From: an uncultured Selenomonadaceae bacterium | GTDB taxonomy: Bacteria > Bacillota > Negativicutes > Selenomonadales > Selenomonadaceae | NCBI GenBank assembly: GCA_905235685.1 | Contig: CAJOMO010000012.1 | Span: 1 to 33,835 of the forward strand | Direction of reading: 5' to 3' | DNA length: 33,835 bases | In this document: piece by piece, positions 23,490 through 31,773 of the stretch | Layout: each line of letters starts with the position of its first letter | Numbering within the stretch: the stretch's first letter is position 1 | The notes under the pieces: model-generated | The model's database searches: none | The model's input: the letters and a program-made list of their open reading frames with translations, nothing else | What the model was told of the DNA's origin: nothing | Made by a program: the position numbers and the translations under genes

Positions 23490-26414
23490 TCAATTAATCG
23501 CCGGTTTAATGCTCTTGAAAATGTCGGCGTTGCCTTTAATCACCGTTTCATTGCCGAAAACGCACAAATTATTTTCGCGCATACACGCGTCAATCAAATC
23601 AGCCAGCGCGCGAATATCGGCTTGACGGGTATTCAAAGCCTCTGCGCGAACTTTTTGCCGGTCAGCGTAAGTTATGCCCTTCAAGCAAAATTCCGCGGCA
23701 AGTTGCCCCTTCAAAGACGGCGTCAAAGGTTTGTCCGCCTTGCTCATTGTGCCGATAACGTATTTATCCATTTCGCGGTCGGTAATTTCAAATTTCCGCA
23801 GAAAATCAGCCGTGCCGTTAAAAACGTCAAGCGTGCGTTTCAAATTCGGGTCGCGGTAAGAATTGAAAATCATATTGCCGCTTTGTCCGAAAGCAACGAA
23901 CGCGCCGTAAGCGCCGCCCTGCACGCGAATTTTCGTCCAAAAATATTCGTAGCGCAAAATCGTTTCCAAAACCGCCAGCGCGCCCGTATATTCGTAGCCA
24001 AGGCTGATAAAATTAGCGCCCTTGCCAACGTATTGCACGCGGCTCTGCGAATACAGCCCCTCGTTCTGCGCGACGAGCGGATAATCATAACCCGCAACCG
24101 GATATTCCTCAACCGGCAAAGCTTTAATGATTTTTTTCAAATGCGGGCGAAAATCTTTGTAAATTTCGTCGGTCGCCGTGACGCTGATAATTAAGCCGTT
24201 GCGATTCAGCAGCCGATTATAAACGTCAATCAATTCTTCGACAAGTTCATCAAATTTCGCGTCAAAATTTTTCAGCAGATCCTTCAGAAAGTCGTTGAAG
24301 GGCAAAATCGCGCTGTTATTGTACGCACCGGCGTTCGACATATATGAGCCGATTCGCGCAGTAACAATCGCATTGGCGCTACCTTGAATGCCCTGCTCAA
24401 TTCCAATTTGCTCTTCCTCGATAAGTTCGCGCAGGCGCTTTTTATTCGTGAAAATGGTTTCGGTGAAAATTTCGGTAAGAATTTCGCTCATTTCGGGAAT
24501 TTTCGACGCCAGGGCTTTAACATGAACTTTCAGCCGCGGAATAAAAGAATTTGGCTCATCTTTTTTAGATTCAGCGCTGAGGCTCATACCCAAACCGCCG
24601 ATATGCATATTTCCCAAAATCGTCAGCTCCTCATAGGAATGTTGGCGGGTATCGAGGAAGCCGACAATTTCACTCAGCAGGAATGCGTAAAAAACTTTAT
24701 CCTGCGGAACTTTCAGCGCGTCAAAATAAAACGTGAGATAAATAATCCCGTGCGTGTCGACGTTGCTGAACAAAATGCGCGTGCCGTCGATATCGCGAAA
24801 CATCAGCGGCAAATTTTCTGGCTCTTTGCGAATGTCGCTAATTTTAATCAGCGGGATTTTTTCAAGATTCTCGGGCAATTCGGGGCTTTGCTGACGGATT
24901 TTCAAATTTTTAGTTGTCTCAATCACGGCGTCAATTTCCGCGGCGGTCATTTTGGATTTGACTTCGGCAAGTTTTTTCGCCAATTCAGCGTCGCGTTCTT
25001 TGGCAACATTTTTGTCCGGTGAAAGCGTGATTAAAACTTTGTGCGGATTGTCAATAAAATATTTCTGCAACAGATTTTCAAAGTAGCCGTTGTTCAAGCC
25101 GTCCTTGACAGCCTGCAAAAAATCTTCGTAGCGCAGACAAATATTCGGGTCGCCGTCATAAAGCCACGTGTGCAAACAGCTGAGCCCGTAAATCAAACCG
25201 CGCGGCATAAGTCCAAAATCCGCCTCGCGCATTTTAAATTCCATTGAATTAATCGACGCCTGCAGCAAAGTTTTATCAATTCCCTGCGCGATAAGTTTTT
25301 TCATTTCGGAGATAAGCAGGTCGTAAAATTTTTCTGCGCGATCAATTTCAGAGCCGCTCAAAGTTACGCTGAAAACGGGCTGGCGCACATCCAAATCTAA
25401 GCCGCTGTCAACGTCTTTGCCGAGTTTAGAATCAATGACAGCTTTTCTTAGCGGCGCGGCGGGCGTCGCAAAAAGCGCGTGGTTTAAAATACCCAGCCCC
25501 AACATAGTCTGCGCGTCTTCGATATTCCCCACCAAAATACTCAGCGAATGAAAAGTTTTTTCGTCGGCGGTCTCTTCGTCGCCAATCGGATAAACATCGG
25601 CAACGCGTTTCATTTCGGTAAAAATCGGCTGCGGCAAAATGGCGCTGTCAATTTCGATTTTCTCAAATTTGGAAAGATATTCGCCGTCAAGGTAAGCAAG
25701 CTGTTCGTCAAGGTTGACGTCGCCGTAAAGGTAAATGTAGCTGTTCGACGGGTGATAAAATTTTTTGTGAAAAGCGATAAAATCTTCCTGCGTCAAATTG
25801 GGAATAGCCTCGGGGTCGCCGCCCGATTCAAAACCGTAGCAATTATCGGGAAAAACTTCGTGCATAGATTTTCTGCCCAAAATATCTTCCGGCGCGGACA
25901 ACGCACCTTTCATTTCGTTAAAAACTACGCCGCTGTACGTCAAGGGCGCGTCAGCATTTTCAATTTCGTAATGCCAACCTTCCTGCATCAAAATTTCGGG
26001 CGTGTCAATCATCGCCGGATAAAAAACTGCGTCCAGGTAAACATCTTCCAAATTGCGAAAATCTTTGTCGTTGCGGCTGGCGATTGGGTAAACGGTTTTG
26101 TCCGGATAAGTCATTGCGTTCAAAAAAGTATTCATCGAGCCTTTCAAAAGTTCAACAAACGGCTCTTTGAGCGGATATTTCCGTGAGCCGCAAAGCGTGC
26201 TGTGTTCGACAATGTGCGCAACGCCGGTATCGTCTTTGGGCGGCGTGCGAAATCCGATATAAAAAACTTTGTTATCGTCGTCGGCGTCAATGTAAAGAAG
26301 TTTCGCGCCGGTTTTAATGTGTTCGAACTCATAAGTTTTCGCGGAAATTTCGGCAACTTCGGCAATTCTTTTCAGTTTAAAGCCGTGCCGTTCGTCATTT
26401 ATTTTCAAATCCAT
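23490..26414 (-). CDS. M16-family zinc metalloprotease (PreP/presequence protease-like)
   Basis: A 974-residue peptidase of the M16C type. The inverted zinc motif HIVEH is at residues 67-71, followed by STLCGSRKYPLKEPF, typical of PreP-like enzymes that degrade short peptides inside a closed chamber made of two halves. The second half (from about residue 520) has the inactive M16 repeats. No signal peptide is visible, so it probably acts in the cytoplasm. The ATG at 26414 follows GAGGAGC; the upstream in-frame codon at 26429 lacks a site. It is the first gene of the minus-strand operon, with an extended -10 promoter at 26448. The hydrolase follows after nine bases. Confidence 0.93.
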   Translation of the reverse strand: MDLKINDERHGFKLKRIAEVAEISAKTYEFEHIKTGAKLLYIDADDDNKVFYIGFRTPPKDDTGVAHIVEHSTLCGSRKYPLKEPFVELLKGSMNTFLNAMTYPDKTVYPIASRNDKDFRNLEDVYLDAVFYPAMIDTPEILMQEGWHYEIENADAPLTYSGVVFNEMKGALSAPEDILGRKSMHEVFPDNCYGFESGGDPEAIPNLTQEDFIAFHKKFYHPSNSYIYLYGDVNLDEQLAYLDGEYLSKFEKIEIDSAILPQPIFTEMKRVADVYPIGDEETADEKTFHSLSILVGNIEDAQTMLGLGILNHALFATPAAPLRKAVIDSKLGKDVDSGLDLDVRQPVFSVTLSGSEIDRAEKFYDLLISEMKKLIAQGIDKTLLQASINSMEFKMREADFGLMPRGLIYGLSCLHTWLYDGDPNICLRYEDFLQAVKDGLNNGYFENLLQKYFIDNPHKVLITLSPDKNVAKERDAELAKKLAEVKSKMTAAEIDAVIETTKNLKIRQQSPELPENLEKIPLIKISDIRKEPENLPLMFRDIDGTRILFSNVDTHGIIYLTFYFDALKVPQDKVFYAFLLSEIVGFLDTRQHSYEELTILGNMHIGGLGMSLSAESKKDEPNSFIPRLKVHVKALASKIPEMSEILTEIFTETIFTNKKRLRELIEEEQIGIEQGIQGSANAIVTARIGSYMSNAGAYNNSAILPFNDFLKDLLKNFDAKFDELVEELIDVYNRLLNRNGLIISVTATDEIYKDFRPHLKKIIKALPVEEYPVAGYDYPLVAQNEGLYSQSRVQYVGKGANFISLGYEYTGALAVLETILRYEYFWTKIRVQGGAYGAFVAFGQSGNMIFNSYRDPNLKRTLDVFNGTADFLRKFEITDREMDKYVIGTMSKADKPLTPSLKGQLAAEFCLKGITYADRQKVRAEALNTRQADIRALADLIDACMRENNLCVFGNETVIKGNADIFKSIKPAIN

Positions 26415-26437
26415 ATTAACGCTCCTCATTGAAATTT

Positions 26438-26466
26438 TTGCAAAGATATTATACCATAGCTAAAAA
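26438..26466 (+). promoter_or_regulatory. Possible promoter of the S26-like gene
   Basis: TTGCAA (26438-26443) and TAAAAA (26461-26466) are 17 bp apart on the plus strand. The minus-strand -10 of the protease operon lies in the spacer. Tentative. Confidence 0.3.
26448..26456 (-). promoter_or_regulatory. Extended -10 promoter of the protease operon
   Basis: On the minus strand TGGTATAAT gives a perfect TATAAT with a TGn extension. No good -35 is present, which is usual for extended -10 promoters. Confidence 0.55.
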
Positions 26467-26502
26467 TTTTGGCTACAGATTTTTGAATTGGGGGCGGCGC
26501 TA

Positions 26503-26817
26503 ATGTTCACCGGCAAGGAAAATAAAATTTCGGCAGATCACCTTCGCGCAGGCGAAACGGTAATTCTGATAGGTTTTGGGCAGTCAATGACGCCGATTTT
26601 AAAATCCGGTCAGCCCGCGGTTGTCGAGCCGGTTACCGCTGAAACCGTCTTGAAAAAAAATGACGTGGTTTTTTGCAAAGTCGCGGGAAAATATTATCTG
26701 CACAAAATTTCCGCCGTGAAAAATGGCAACACTTTTCAAATCAGCAACAATCACGGGCACGTCAACGGCTGGATTAGCAAAAATAATATTTTCGGCAAAA
26801 TGATTCGGAAATTGTAA
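26503..26817 (+). CDS. Small S24/S26 peptidase-like protein
   Basis: A 104-residue protein with the signal-peptidase-like motif GQSMTPIL near residue 30, followed by a beta-strand region that ends in KNDVVFCKV. The Ser and the later Lys are the catalytic pair expected of the S24/S26 fold shared by LexA-type repressors and type I signal peptidases. There is no membrane anchor or DNA-binding domain, so it is a bare catalytic domain; comparable short proteins are found in many bacteria and their substrates are unknown. The ATG at 26503 lies behind GGGGGCGG. The gene is divergent from the M16 protease gene and precedes the GH32 gene. Confidence 0.7.
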   Translation: MFTGKENKISADHLRAGETVILIGFGQSMTPILKSGQPAVVEPVTAETVLKKNDVVFCKVAGKYYLHKISAVKNGNTFQISNNHGHVNGWISKNNIFGKMIRKL

Positions 26818-26823
26818 AGCCAG

Positions 26824-26852
26824 TTGAAAAGCCGTCGTGCTTGTGTTAAAAT
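26824..26852 (+). promoter_or_regulatory. Promoter of the GH32 gene
   Basis: TTGAAA (26824-26829) and TAAAAT (26847-26852) are 17 bp apart. The start of transcription would be about 25 nt before the ATG at 26884. No catabolite-repression (cre) site was recognised. Confidence 0.6.
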
Positions 26853-26883
26853 CGGCGAAATGAATTTTTTAGGAGCTGATTTA

Positions 26884-28320
26884 ATGAGTGTTAACAATAT
26901 CCGTTGGTATCCCAAATATCACGTTGCCGCACCCGAAAATTGGATAAACGACCCGAATGGTTTTTGCTGCTTCAAAAGCGAATATCATTTGTTCTATCAG
27001 TTTCACCCGTTTGGCGTCAATTGGGGACCAATGCACTGGGGTCATGTTGTCAGCAAAGATTTAGTTCACTGGAAACATTTGCCGATAGCGATTAAACCGG
27101 ACGAAGATTACGACCGCGACGGCTGCTTCAGCGGCTGCGGTATCGAAAAAGATGGCTCGCTGTACATTTTTTATACCGGACATATGCACACGCCGGAAAC
27201 TGCCGAACTCGGCTTTGATTACGTTCAAGTTCAATGCTTCGCCGTAAGTGAAGATGGCGTTAATTTCAAAAAATATCCCGATAACGCGGTTATTCTTGTT
27301 CCGGAAACTGAGCAAGTTCACGGCGGCGATTTCCGCGACCCCAAAGTTTGGAAACACGGCGATAAATATTACATGGTTGTCGGCTCACGCACGCCCGATA
27401 AACTTTTGGGGCAAGTTTTGTTGTACGAATCCAACGATATTATTCATTGGAACTTCAAAAGCATAATGTCACGCGCAGAAGGCAACCAGGGTTCAATGTG
27501 GGAATGCCCGAATTTCGCAACTATCGACGGCAAAGACGTTTTAATTTTTTCGCCGCAGGATGTCAAGCGCGAAATTAACAGCTACTTGAATGTTTACCAA
27601 TCCGGATATTTTATCGGCAAATTGGACTACAAAACCGGAATTTACACGCACGGCGATTTTGAACTGCTCGATTACGGCTCTGATTTCTACGCGCCGCAAA
27701 TTACCCAAATTCCGGACGGGCGAACTGTTATGATTGCCTGGCTGGATATGTGGAGCAACCCCATGCCCGAACAAGCTGACGGTTGGGCGGGAATGATGAC
27801 TATTCCGCGCGAATTGCACGTTAAAGACGGCAAAGTTTACAGCACGCCGATTAAGGAACTTGAAAACCTGCGCGTTGCCGAAACTTCCTACGAAAATCAA
27901 ATCTTTTATGAGCCGAAAAAATTTGCGGGCGTCAGCGGCAATATCGGCGAGCTTATTGTCGATATCGATTTGAAGGCCACTGAAGAATTTGAAATTGACC
28001 TGCGCAGTTCCGCCGACGAAAAAACTGTTTTAACCTACAACGCGGCGCTCGGACTTTTCAAAGTTAATCGCGATAAATCCGGCGAAGGCGGCAAAGGCGA
28101 ACGCGAATGTCCAATTTCGCCCGCTGATAAAATGAAACTGCAAATTTTTATGGACAGATCTTCAATCGAAATTTTCATCAACGACGGCGAAAGGGTTATG
28201 TCCGCGCGCGTTTATCCGCGTGACGATTCCACGGATATTATTTTCGTACCAACGGGCGGCACTTTCAAAATCGACAGCATTAAATTTTACACGCTCGGCG
28301 AAGGTATCACGCAGCCGTAA
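26884..28320 (+). CDS. Glycoside hydrolase family 32 (sucrose or fructan hydrolase)
   Basis: A 478-residue enzyme that releases fructose from sucrose, sucrose-6-phosphate or fructo-oligosaccharides. The three GH32 acidic residues are in place: the nucleophile Asp23 in NWINDPNG, the transition-state Asp near 152 in FRDP and the acid/base Glu near 207 in WECP. The C-terminal beta sandwich is present (LQIFMDRSSIEIFINDGE). No signal peptide is visible, so it acts in the cytoplasm and needs an uptake system that is not in this window. The ATG at 26884 follows AGGAGC, with a promoter just upstream. The gene stands alone, closed by a strong terminator. Whether the substrate is phosphorylated sucrose cannot be decided. 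Confidence 0.93.
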   Translation: MSVNNIRWYPKYHVAAPENWINDPNGFCCFKSEYHLFYQFHPFGVNWGPMHWGHVVSKDLVHWKHLPIAIKPDEDYDRDGCFSGCGIEKDGSLYIFYTGHMHTPETAELGFDYVQVQCFAVSEDGVNFKKYPDNAVILVPETEQVHGGDFRDPKVWKHGDKYYMVVGSRTPDKLLGQVLLYESNDIIHWNFKSIMSRAEGNQGSMWECPNFATIDGKDVLIFSPQDVKREINSYLNVYQSGYFIGKLDYKTGIYTHGDFELLDYGSDFYAPQITQIPDGRTVMIAWLDMWSNPMPEQADGWAGMMTIPRELHVKDGKVYSTPIKELENLRVAETSYENQIFYEPKKFAGVSGNIGELIVDIDLKATEEFEIDLRSSADEKTVLTYNAALGLFKVNRDKSGEGGKGERECPISPADKMKLQIFMDRSSIEIFINDGERVMSARVYPRDDSTDIIFVPTGGTFKIDSIKFYTLGEGITQP

Positions 28321-28343
28321 AAATTTTTTATCAAAATAAATCC

Positions 28344-28381
28344 AAATGGGAGGCGTTAAGATTGGCGCTTTCCATTTTTTT
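28344..28381 (+). terminator. Terminator of the GH32 gene
   Basis: AAATGGGAGGCG pairs with CGCTTTCCATTT through about 12 bp including some G-U pairs, followed by a T run. Confidence 0.8.
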
Positions 28382-28383
28382 AA

Positions 28384-28412
28384 TTGCAATTATTTATTGG
28401 CTCGTGTATAAT
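28384..28412 (+). promoter_or_regulatory. Promoter of the rodZ-like gene
   Basis: TTGCAA (28384-28389) and TATAAT (28407-28412) are 17 bp apart. It lies directly after the GH32 terminator. Confidence 0.65.
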
Positions 28413-28438
28413 GAGCGGCTGAAAGGGGATGTTTGTCA

Positions 28439-29254
28439 ATGATAGGCGAAACTTTGCGCAAGGAGCGTGAAAGTCAAAATCTCTCTGTTCAAGACGTGGA
28501 AAAAGGCACAAGTATTCGCGCTCTTTACATTGAGGCGATTGAACAGGGCGAATATGATAAACTGCCTGGCGAAGTCTACGCGAAAGGTTTTATCAAAAAC
28601 TACGCAAATTTTTTAAATCTCGACGGCGACGCGCTCGTTCGTCAATTTATCGTTGAAATTTCGCCAACAATAACTATTCCGGAAGAATCGCAAAATCCCG
28701 AAGAAACTTCCAAAGCCGACATTGAAACAAAATCCGCCGATACCAAAGTTCGTATTCCAAAACGCAAGGAACAACCCGAAACTTCAGCCGACGACGAAGA
28801 AGAATCCGCGTTTGACTCACGGAAATATTTAATAGCCGCAGTGGTTTTACTCGCACTTTTTGCGGGCGGATTAATTTTACATTTCAGCGGCGGCGGCGAA
28901 ACTGAAATTGCTGAAAATCAACCGCAACAACAACAAGAAACTCAGTCGGTATCAAATCCGGAAAATTCAACGCCAGCACCACAGCCAGCTCCGCAACCTC
29001 CGCCCCCGCCGCCGGTTAGTGGCGTAAATTTGCAGGCAACTTTCTCGGACGATTGCTGGACTCAAGTTGTGATTGACGGCGTGCTTGCTTACGAGGGCAT
29101 GATTAACGCCGGTCAAGTTTTTAATTGGAATGCAACTCAGAATATCTACGTGGTTTTGGGAAATGCAGGCGCGGCGCAATTTGTTATGAACGGACAAAGC
29201 ATTGGCGCGCTCGGTGGCGCTGGTGAAGTTGTCGACAGAAATTTTGCTCAGTAA
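28439..29254 (+). CDS. rodZ: RodZ-like membrane protein with helix-turn-helix and DUF4115 domains
   Basis: A 271-residue protein. Residues 1-65 form a Cro/CI-type helix-turn-helix (IGETLRKERESQNLSVQDVE). A charged linker follows, then one membrane segment near residues 128-147 (YLIAAVVLLALFAGGLILHF). A Gln- and Pro-rich stretch (NQPQQQQET, PAPQPPPPPP) leads to a C-terminal DUF4115 domain (ATFSDDCWTQVVIDG). This is the layout of RodZ, which links MreB to the cell wall machinery. The ATG at 28439 is chosen over the TTG at 28433 on spacing to AAGGGG. It has its own promoter and terminator. No mreB is nearby, so the shape role is inferred from family. Confidence 0.85.
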   Translation: MIGETLRKERESQNLSVQDVEKGTSIRALYIEAIEQGEYDKLPGEVYAKGFIKNYANFLNLDGDALVRQFIVEISPTITIPEESQNPEETSKADIETKSADTKVRIPKRKEQPETSADDEEESAFDSRKYLIAAVVLLALFAGGLILHFSGGGETEIAENQPQQQQETQSVSNPENSTPAPQPAPQPPPPPPVSGVNLQATFSDDCWTQVVIDGVLAYEGMINAGQVFNWNATQNIYVVLGNAGAAQFVMNGQSIGALGGAGEVVDRNFAQ

Positions 29255-29275
29255 AAAATATTAATCAAAATCGGC

Positions 29276-29303
29276 GTGGGTAGCAGTCCTGCCCACTTTT
29301 TTT
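29276..29303 (+). terminator. Terminator of the rodZ-like gene
   Basis: GTGGG and GCA pair with TGC and CCCAC, leaving a two-base bulge, followed by seven T. The next ribosome binding site follows within 10 bases, so the downstream gene may rely on read-through. Confidence 0.7.
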
Positions 29304-29315
29304 ATTGGAGGAAAT

Positions 29316-30863
29316 ATGCGGCGGCAAGAAATTGGTTGCGTGGTAAATTCGGGCGGGCGATTTAAATTCGCGCTTGTGTATCCGAATTTTTATCACGTGG
29401 GAATGTCGAATTTGGGAATACACATAATTTATCAGCTGTTAAATTTGAGAAAAGATACAGCCTGCGAAAGATTTTTTTTGCCGGAAAAATTGAGCGTGGA
29501 AACTTCGACGCCGCTAAACAAATTTCAAGCGATAGGCTTTGCGGTGTCTTTCGAACAAGATTATTTCAACGTGGTAAAAATCCTGCGCGAGGCGAAAATA
29601 AATCCGCGGGCTTCTGCGCGAACGAAATTTGACCCAATAATCATAGCGGGCGGCCCTTGCGCGACGTTTAATCCTGAGCCGTTGTCGTTGATTTTCGACG
29701 CGTTTATAATAGGTGAAGGTGAAGTAATTTTGCCGCCGGTTATGGACGTTTTAACGCAAAATTTACCGCGTCAAGAAACCTTAACCGCTTTGTCGAAAAT
29801 TCCTGGCGTGTACGTTCCTACAGTTCCGCAAAAAGTTTCGCGGCAGTGGCTGAAAAATTTGGATGAATTTCCGGCGCATTCCGTGATAATCACCGACGAC
29901 ACCGAATTTAATATGTACTTGATAGAGACGGCGCGCGGCTGCGGGCATCATTGCAGATTTTGTATGGCGGGATATTGTTTCAGAAAACCGCGCAATCGCT
30001 CATTGGAAATTTTGAAGGCGGAAGTCGACGCGGCGAAAAAATTTGGCAAGAAAATTGGATTAATGGGCGCGGCGATTTCGGATTATCCGCAAATCAACGA
30101 ACTTTGCAAATATATTTTGGACGCGGGCTTGGAAATGTCGGTAGCGTCATTTCGCGCAGATTCGGTGACGCCGGAGTTAGTTCAAGCATTGGCGAAAAGC
30201 GGCTTGAAAACTTTGACGGTCGCGCCGGAAGTCGGCAGTGAAAAAATGCGCGCAGTCGTCAACAAAAATCTCACCGAAGAAAATATTTTCGCGGCGGTGG
30301 AAATGGGAATTGCGGCGGGCATAAAAAATTTCAAGCTGTACTTTATGATAGGGCTGCCCTTTGAAGAATTATCGGACGTGGCGGCGATAGCGGATTTATC
30401 GGCGCGGCTGAAAAAATTGGTGGCGGGGAAATTGACTTTGAGCGTCAACCCGTTTGTGCCGAAACCGTTTACGCCGTTTCAGTGGGCGGCGATGGCTGAC
30501 AAAAAATATTTGAGCGCGGCGCTGAAAATCCTGCGCGAGAAATTGAAAATGCGCGGCGTGGAAATAATTTCCGAGTCGATAAAATCAGCGCAAGTCCAGG
30601 CGATATTGGCGCGGGGCGATAGACGAATCGGCGAATTTGTATTACAATCAGAAACGCCGCAGAAATTTATGGAACTGCTGCGCGAGGCGGGCGTTGACGC
30701 GAATTTTTATTTACGGGAACGCTCGGCGGACGAAATTTTCCCGTGGGACAATCTCGATATGGGCTTCGGCAAAAAATATCTTCGCGCAGAATATGAGCGG
30801 GCGGCAAATTTGAAACCAACGCGCGCCTGTTTCGACGGCTGCAAGCGCTGCGGAATTTGTTAA
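29316..30863 (+). CDS. B12-binding-type radical SAM protein (TIGR03960-like)
   Basis: A 515-residue enzyme. The N-terminal 170 residues resemble a cobalamin-binding-like domain (LVYPNFYHVGMSNLGI), followed by a radical SAM domain with CGHHCRFC at Cys209, 213 and 216, which holds the 4Fe-4S cluster that cleaves S-adenosylmethionine. The C-terminus ends in a cysteine cluster (CFDGCKRCGIC) that may bind a second cluster. Large radical SAM proteins of this group are widespread in anaerobes and their reaction is unknown. GGAGG precedes the ATG. The pgeF gene follows after 12 bp. The family call is firm; the TIGR label is from memory. Confidence 0.85.
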   Translation: MRRQEIGCVVNSGGRFKFALVYPNFYHVGMSNLGIHIIYQLLNLRKDTACERFFLPEKLSVETSTPLNKFQAIGFAVSFEQDYFNVVKILREAKINPRASARTKFDPIIIAGGPCATFNPEPLSLIFDAFIIGEGEVILPPVMDVLTQNLPRQETLTALSKIPGVYVPTVPQKVSRQWLKNLDEFPAHSVIITDDTEFNMYLIETARGCGHHCRFCMAGYCFRKPRNRSLEILKAEVDAAKKFGKKIGLMGAAISDYPQINELCKYILDAGLEMSVASFRADSVTPELVQALAKSGLKTLTVAPEVGSEKMRAVVNKNLTEENIFAAVEMGIAAGIKNFKLYFMIGLPFEELSDVAAIADLSARLKKLVAGKLTLSVNPFVPKPFTPFQWAAMADKKYLSAALKILREKLKMRGVEIISESIKSAQVQAILARGDRRIGEFVLQSETPQKFMELLREAGVDANFYLRERSADEIFPWDNLDMGFGKKYLRAEYERAANLKPTRACFDGCKRCGIC

Positions 30864-30875
30864 GGAGATTTTTCA

Positions 30876-31691
30876 ATGAGTTATTTTTTAAGGCGAAATA
30901 AACAAAATCTTTGGCACGGCAAATTTTCAACTTTCCCCGAAGATTTAATCATACACGCAGTTTCAACGCGGCCTAGCGGTGAAAGTCAATCGCCCTTCGA
31001 CAGTTTAAATTTGGGCTTGCACGTGGGCGATAACGCGGAAAATGTTTTAGCCAATCGCCGAAAATTCATGAAGTCCCTCGGCTTCGAACTTGAGGACATC
31101 GTGACGCCCAATCAAGTTCACGGCGATAAAATTTGCGTTGTCAATGAAAGTCATCGCGGGCGCGGCAGTCAAGATTATTCCGATTCGATACCGGAAACCG
31201 ACGCTTTGATTACGAACACGCCGAATTTGCCGCTGATGCTGTGCTTTGCCGATTGTGTACCGATTATGTTTGTCGACACTGAAAATAAGGCTGTGGGGCT
31301 GGCTCACGGCGGCTGGAAAGGCACGCTGAATAAAATTGCCGCGAAAACTTTTTTGGCGATGAATAAAAATTTCGGCACGCGCGCGGAAAATTGCCTTGTC
31401 GGAATTGCGCCGTCCATTGGCAGTTGCTGTTATGAAATTGGCGGCGAAGTCAAAGACGCCTGCGCGAAAGTTTTTCCCAAAAATCCGGAGCTGATAATTA
31501 ATCGTGGCGGCAAAAATTATTTGGATTTGTGGGCGGCGAATAAAATTCAGCTGATGGAAATTGGCTTGCCGACAGAAAATATCGACGTGGCGGGCGAATG
31601 TACCTGTTGCAATGCGAATTTTTATTTTTCGTACAGAGCGGCGGGCGGCAAAACCGGCAGAATCGCCGCTTTGCTAGGGCTTAGGGGATAG
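30876..31691 (+). CDS. pgeF: Peptidoglycan editing factor / purine nucleoside phosphorylase (laccase-domain, YfiH family)
   Basis: A 271-residue protein of the YfiH family. Conserved metal-site motifs are QVHGD, CFADCVP, GLAHGGWKGT and CTCCNANFYFSYRA. Family members cleave purine nucleosides with phosphate and, in E. coli, prevent wrong amino acids in peptidoglycan precursors. It acts in the cytoplasm. AAGGAG precedes the ATG, and it follows the radical SAM gene closely, so they share a message. The last few codons and the TAG stop lie inside the left arm of the inverted repeat at 31681-31748. Confidence 0.93.
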   Translation: MSYFLRRNKQNLWHGKFSTFPEDLIIHAVSTRPSGESQSPFDSLNLGLHVGDNAENVLANRRKFMKSLGFELEDIVTPNQVHGDKICVVNESHRGRGSQDYSDSIPETDALITNTPNLPLMLCFADCVPIMFVDTENKAVGLAHGGWKGTLNKIAAKTFLAMNKNFGTRAENCLVGIAPSIGSCCYEIGGEVKDACAKVFPKNPELIINRGGKNYLDLWAANKIQLMEIGLPTENIDVAGECTCCNANFYFSYRAAGGKTGRIAALLGLRG

Positions 31692-31748
31692 TGTAAAGCG
31701 AATAGTGAAAAAATCACTATTCCCTATACCCTTTACACTTGTCCCTAA
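31681..31748. repeat. 68-bp interrupted inverted repeat
   Basis: Three arm pairs are perfect: TTAGGG with CCCTAA, GTGTAAAG with CTTTACAC, and GAATAGTGA with TCACTATTC around an AAAAA loop. It overlaps the pgeF stop. Similar short words (GTGAATAGTG, CTAGGGA) recur at 33450-33475. Confidence 0.75.
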
Positions 31749-31773
31749 TGAGCGACTGAAAGGAGCGAATTAA

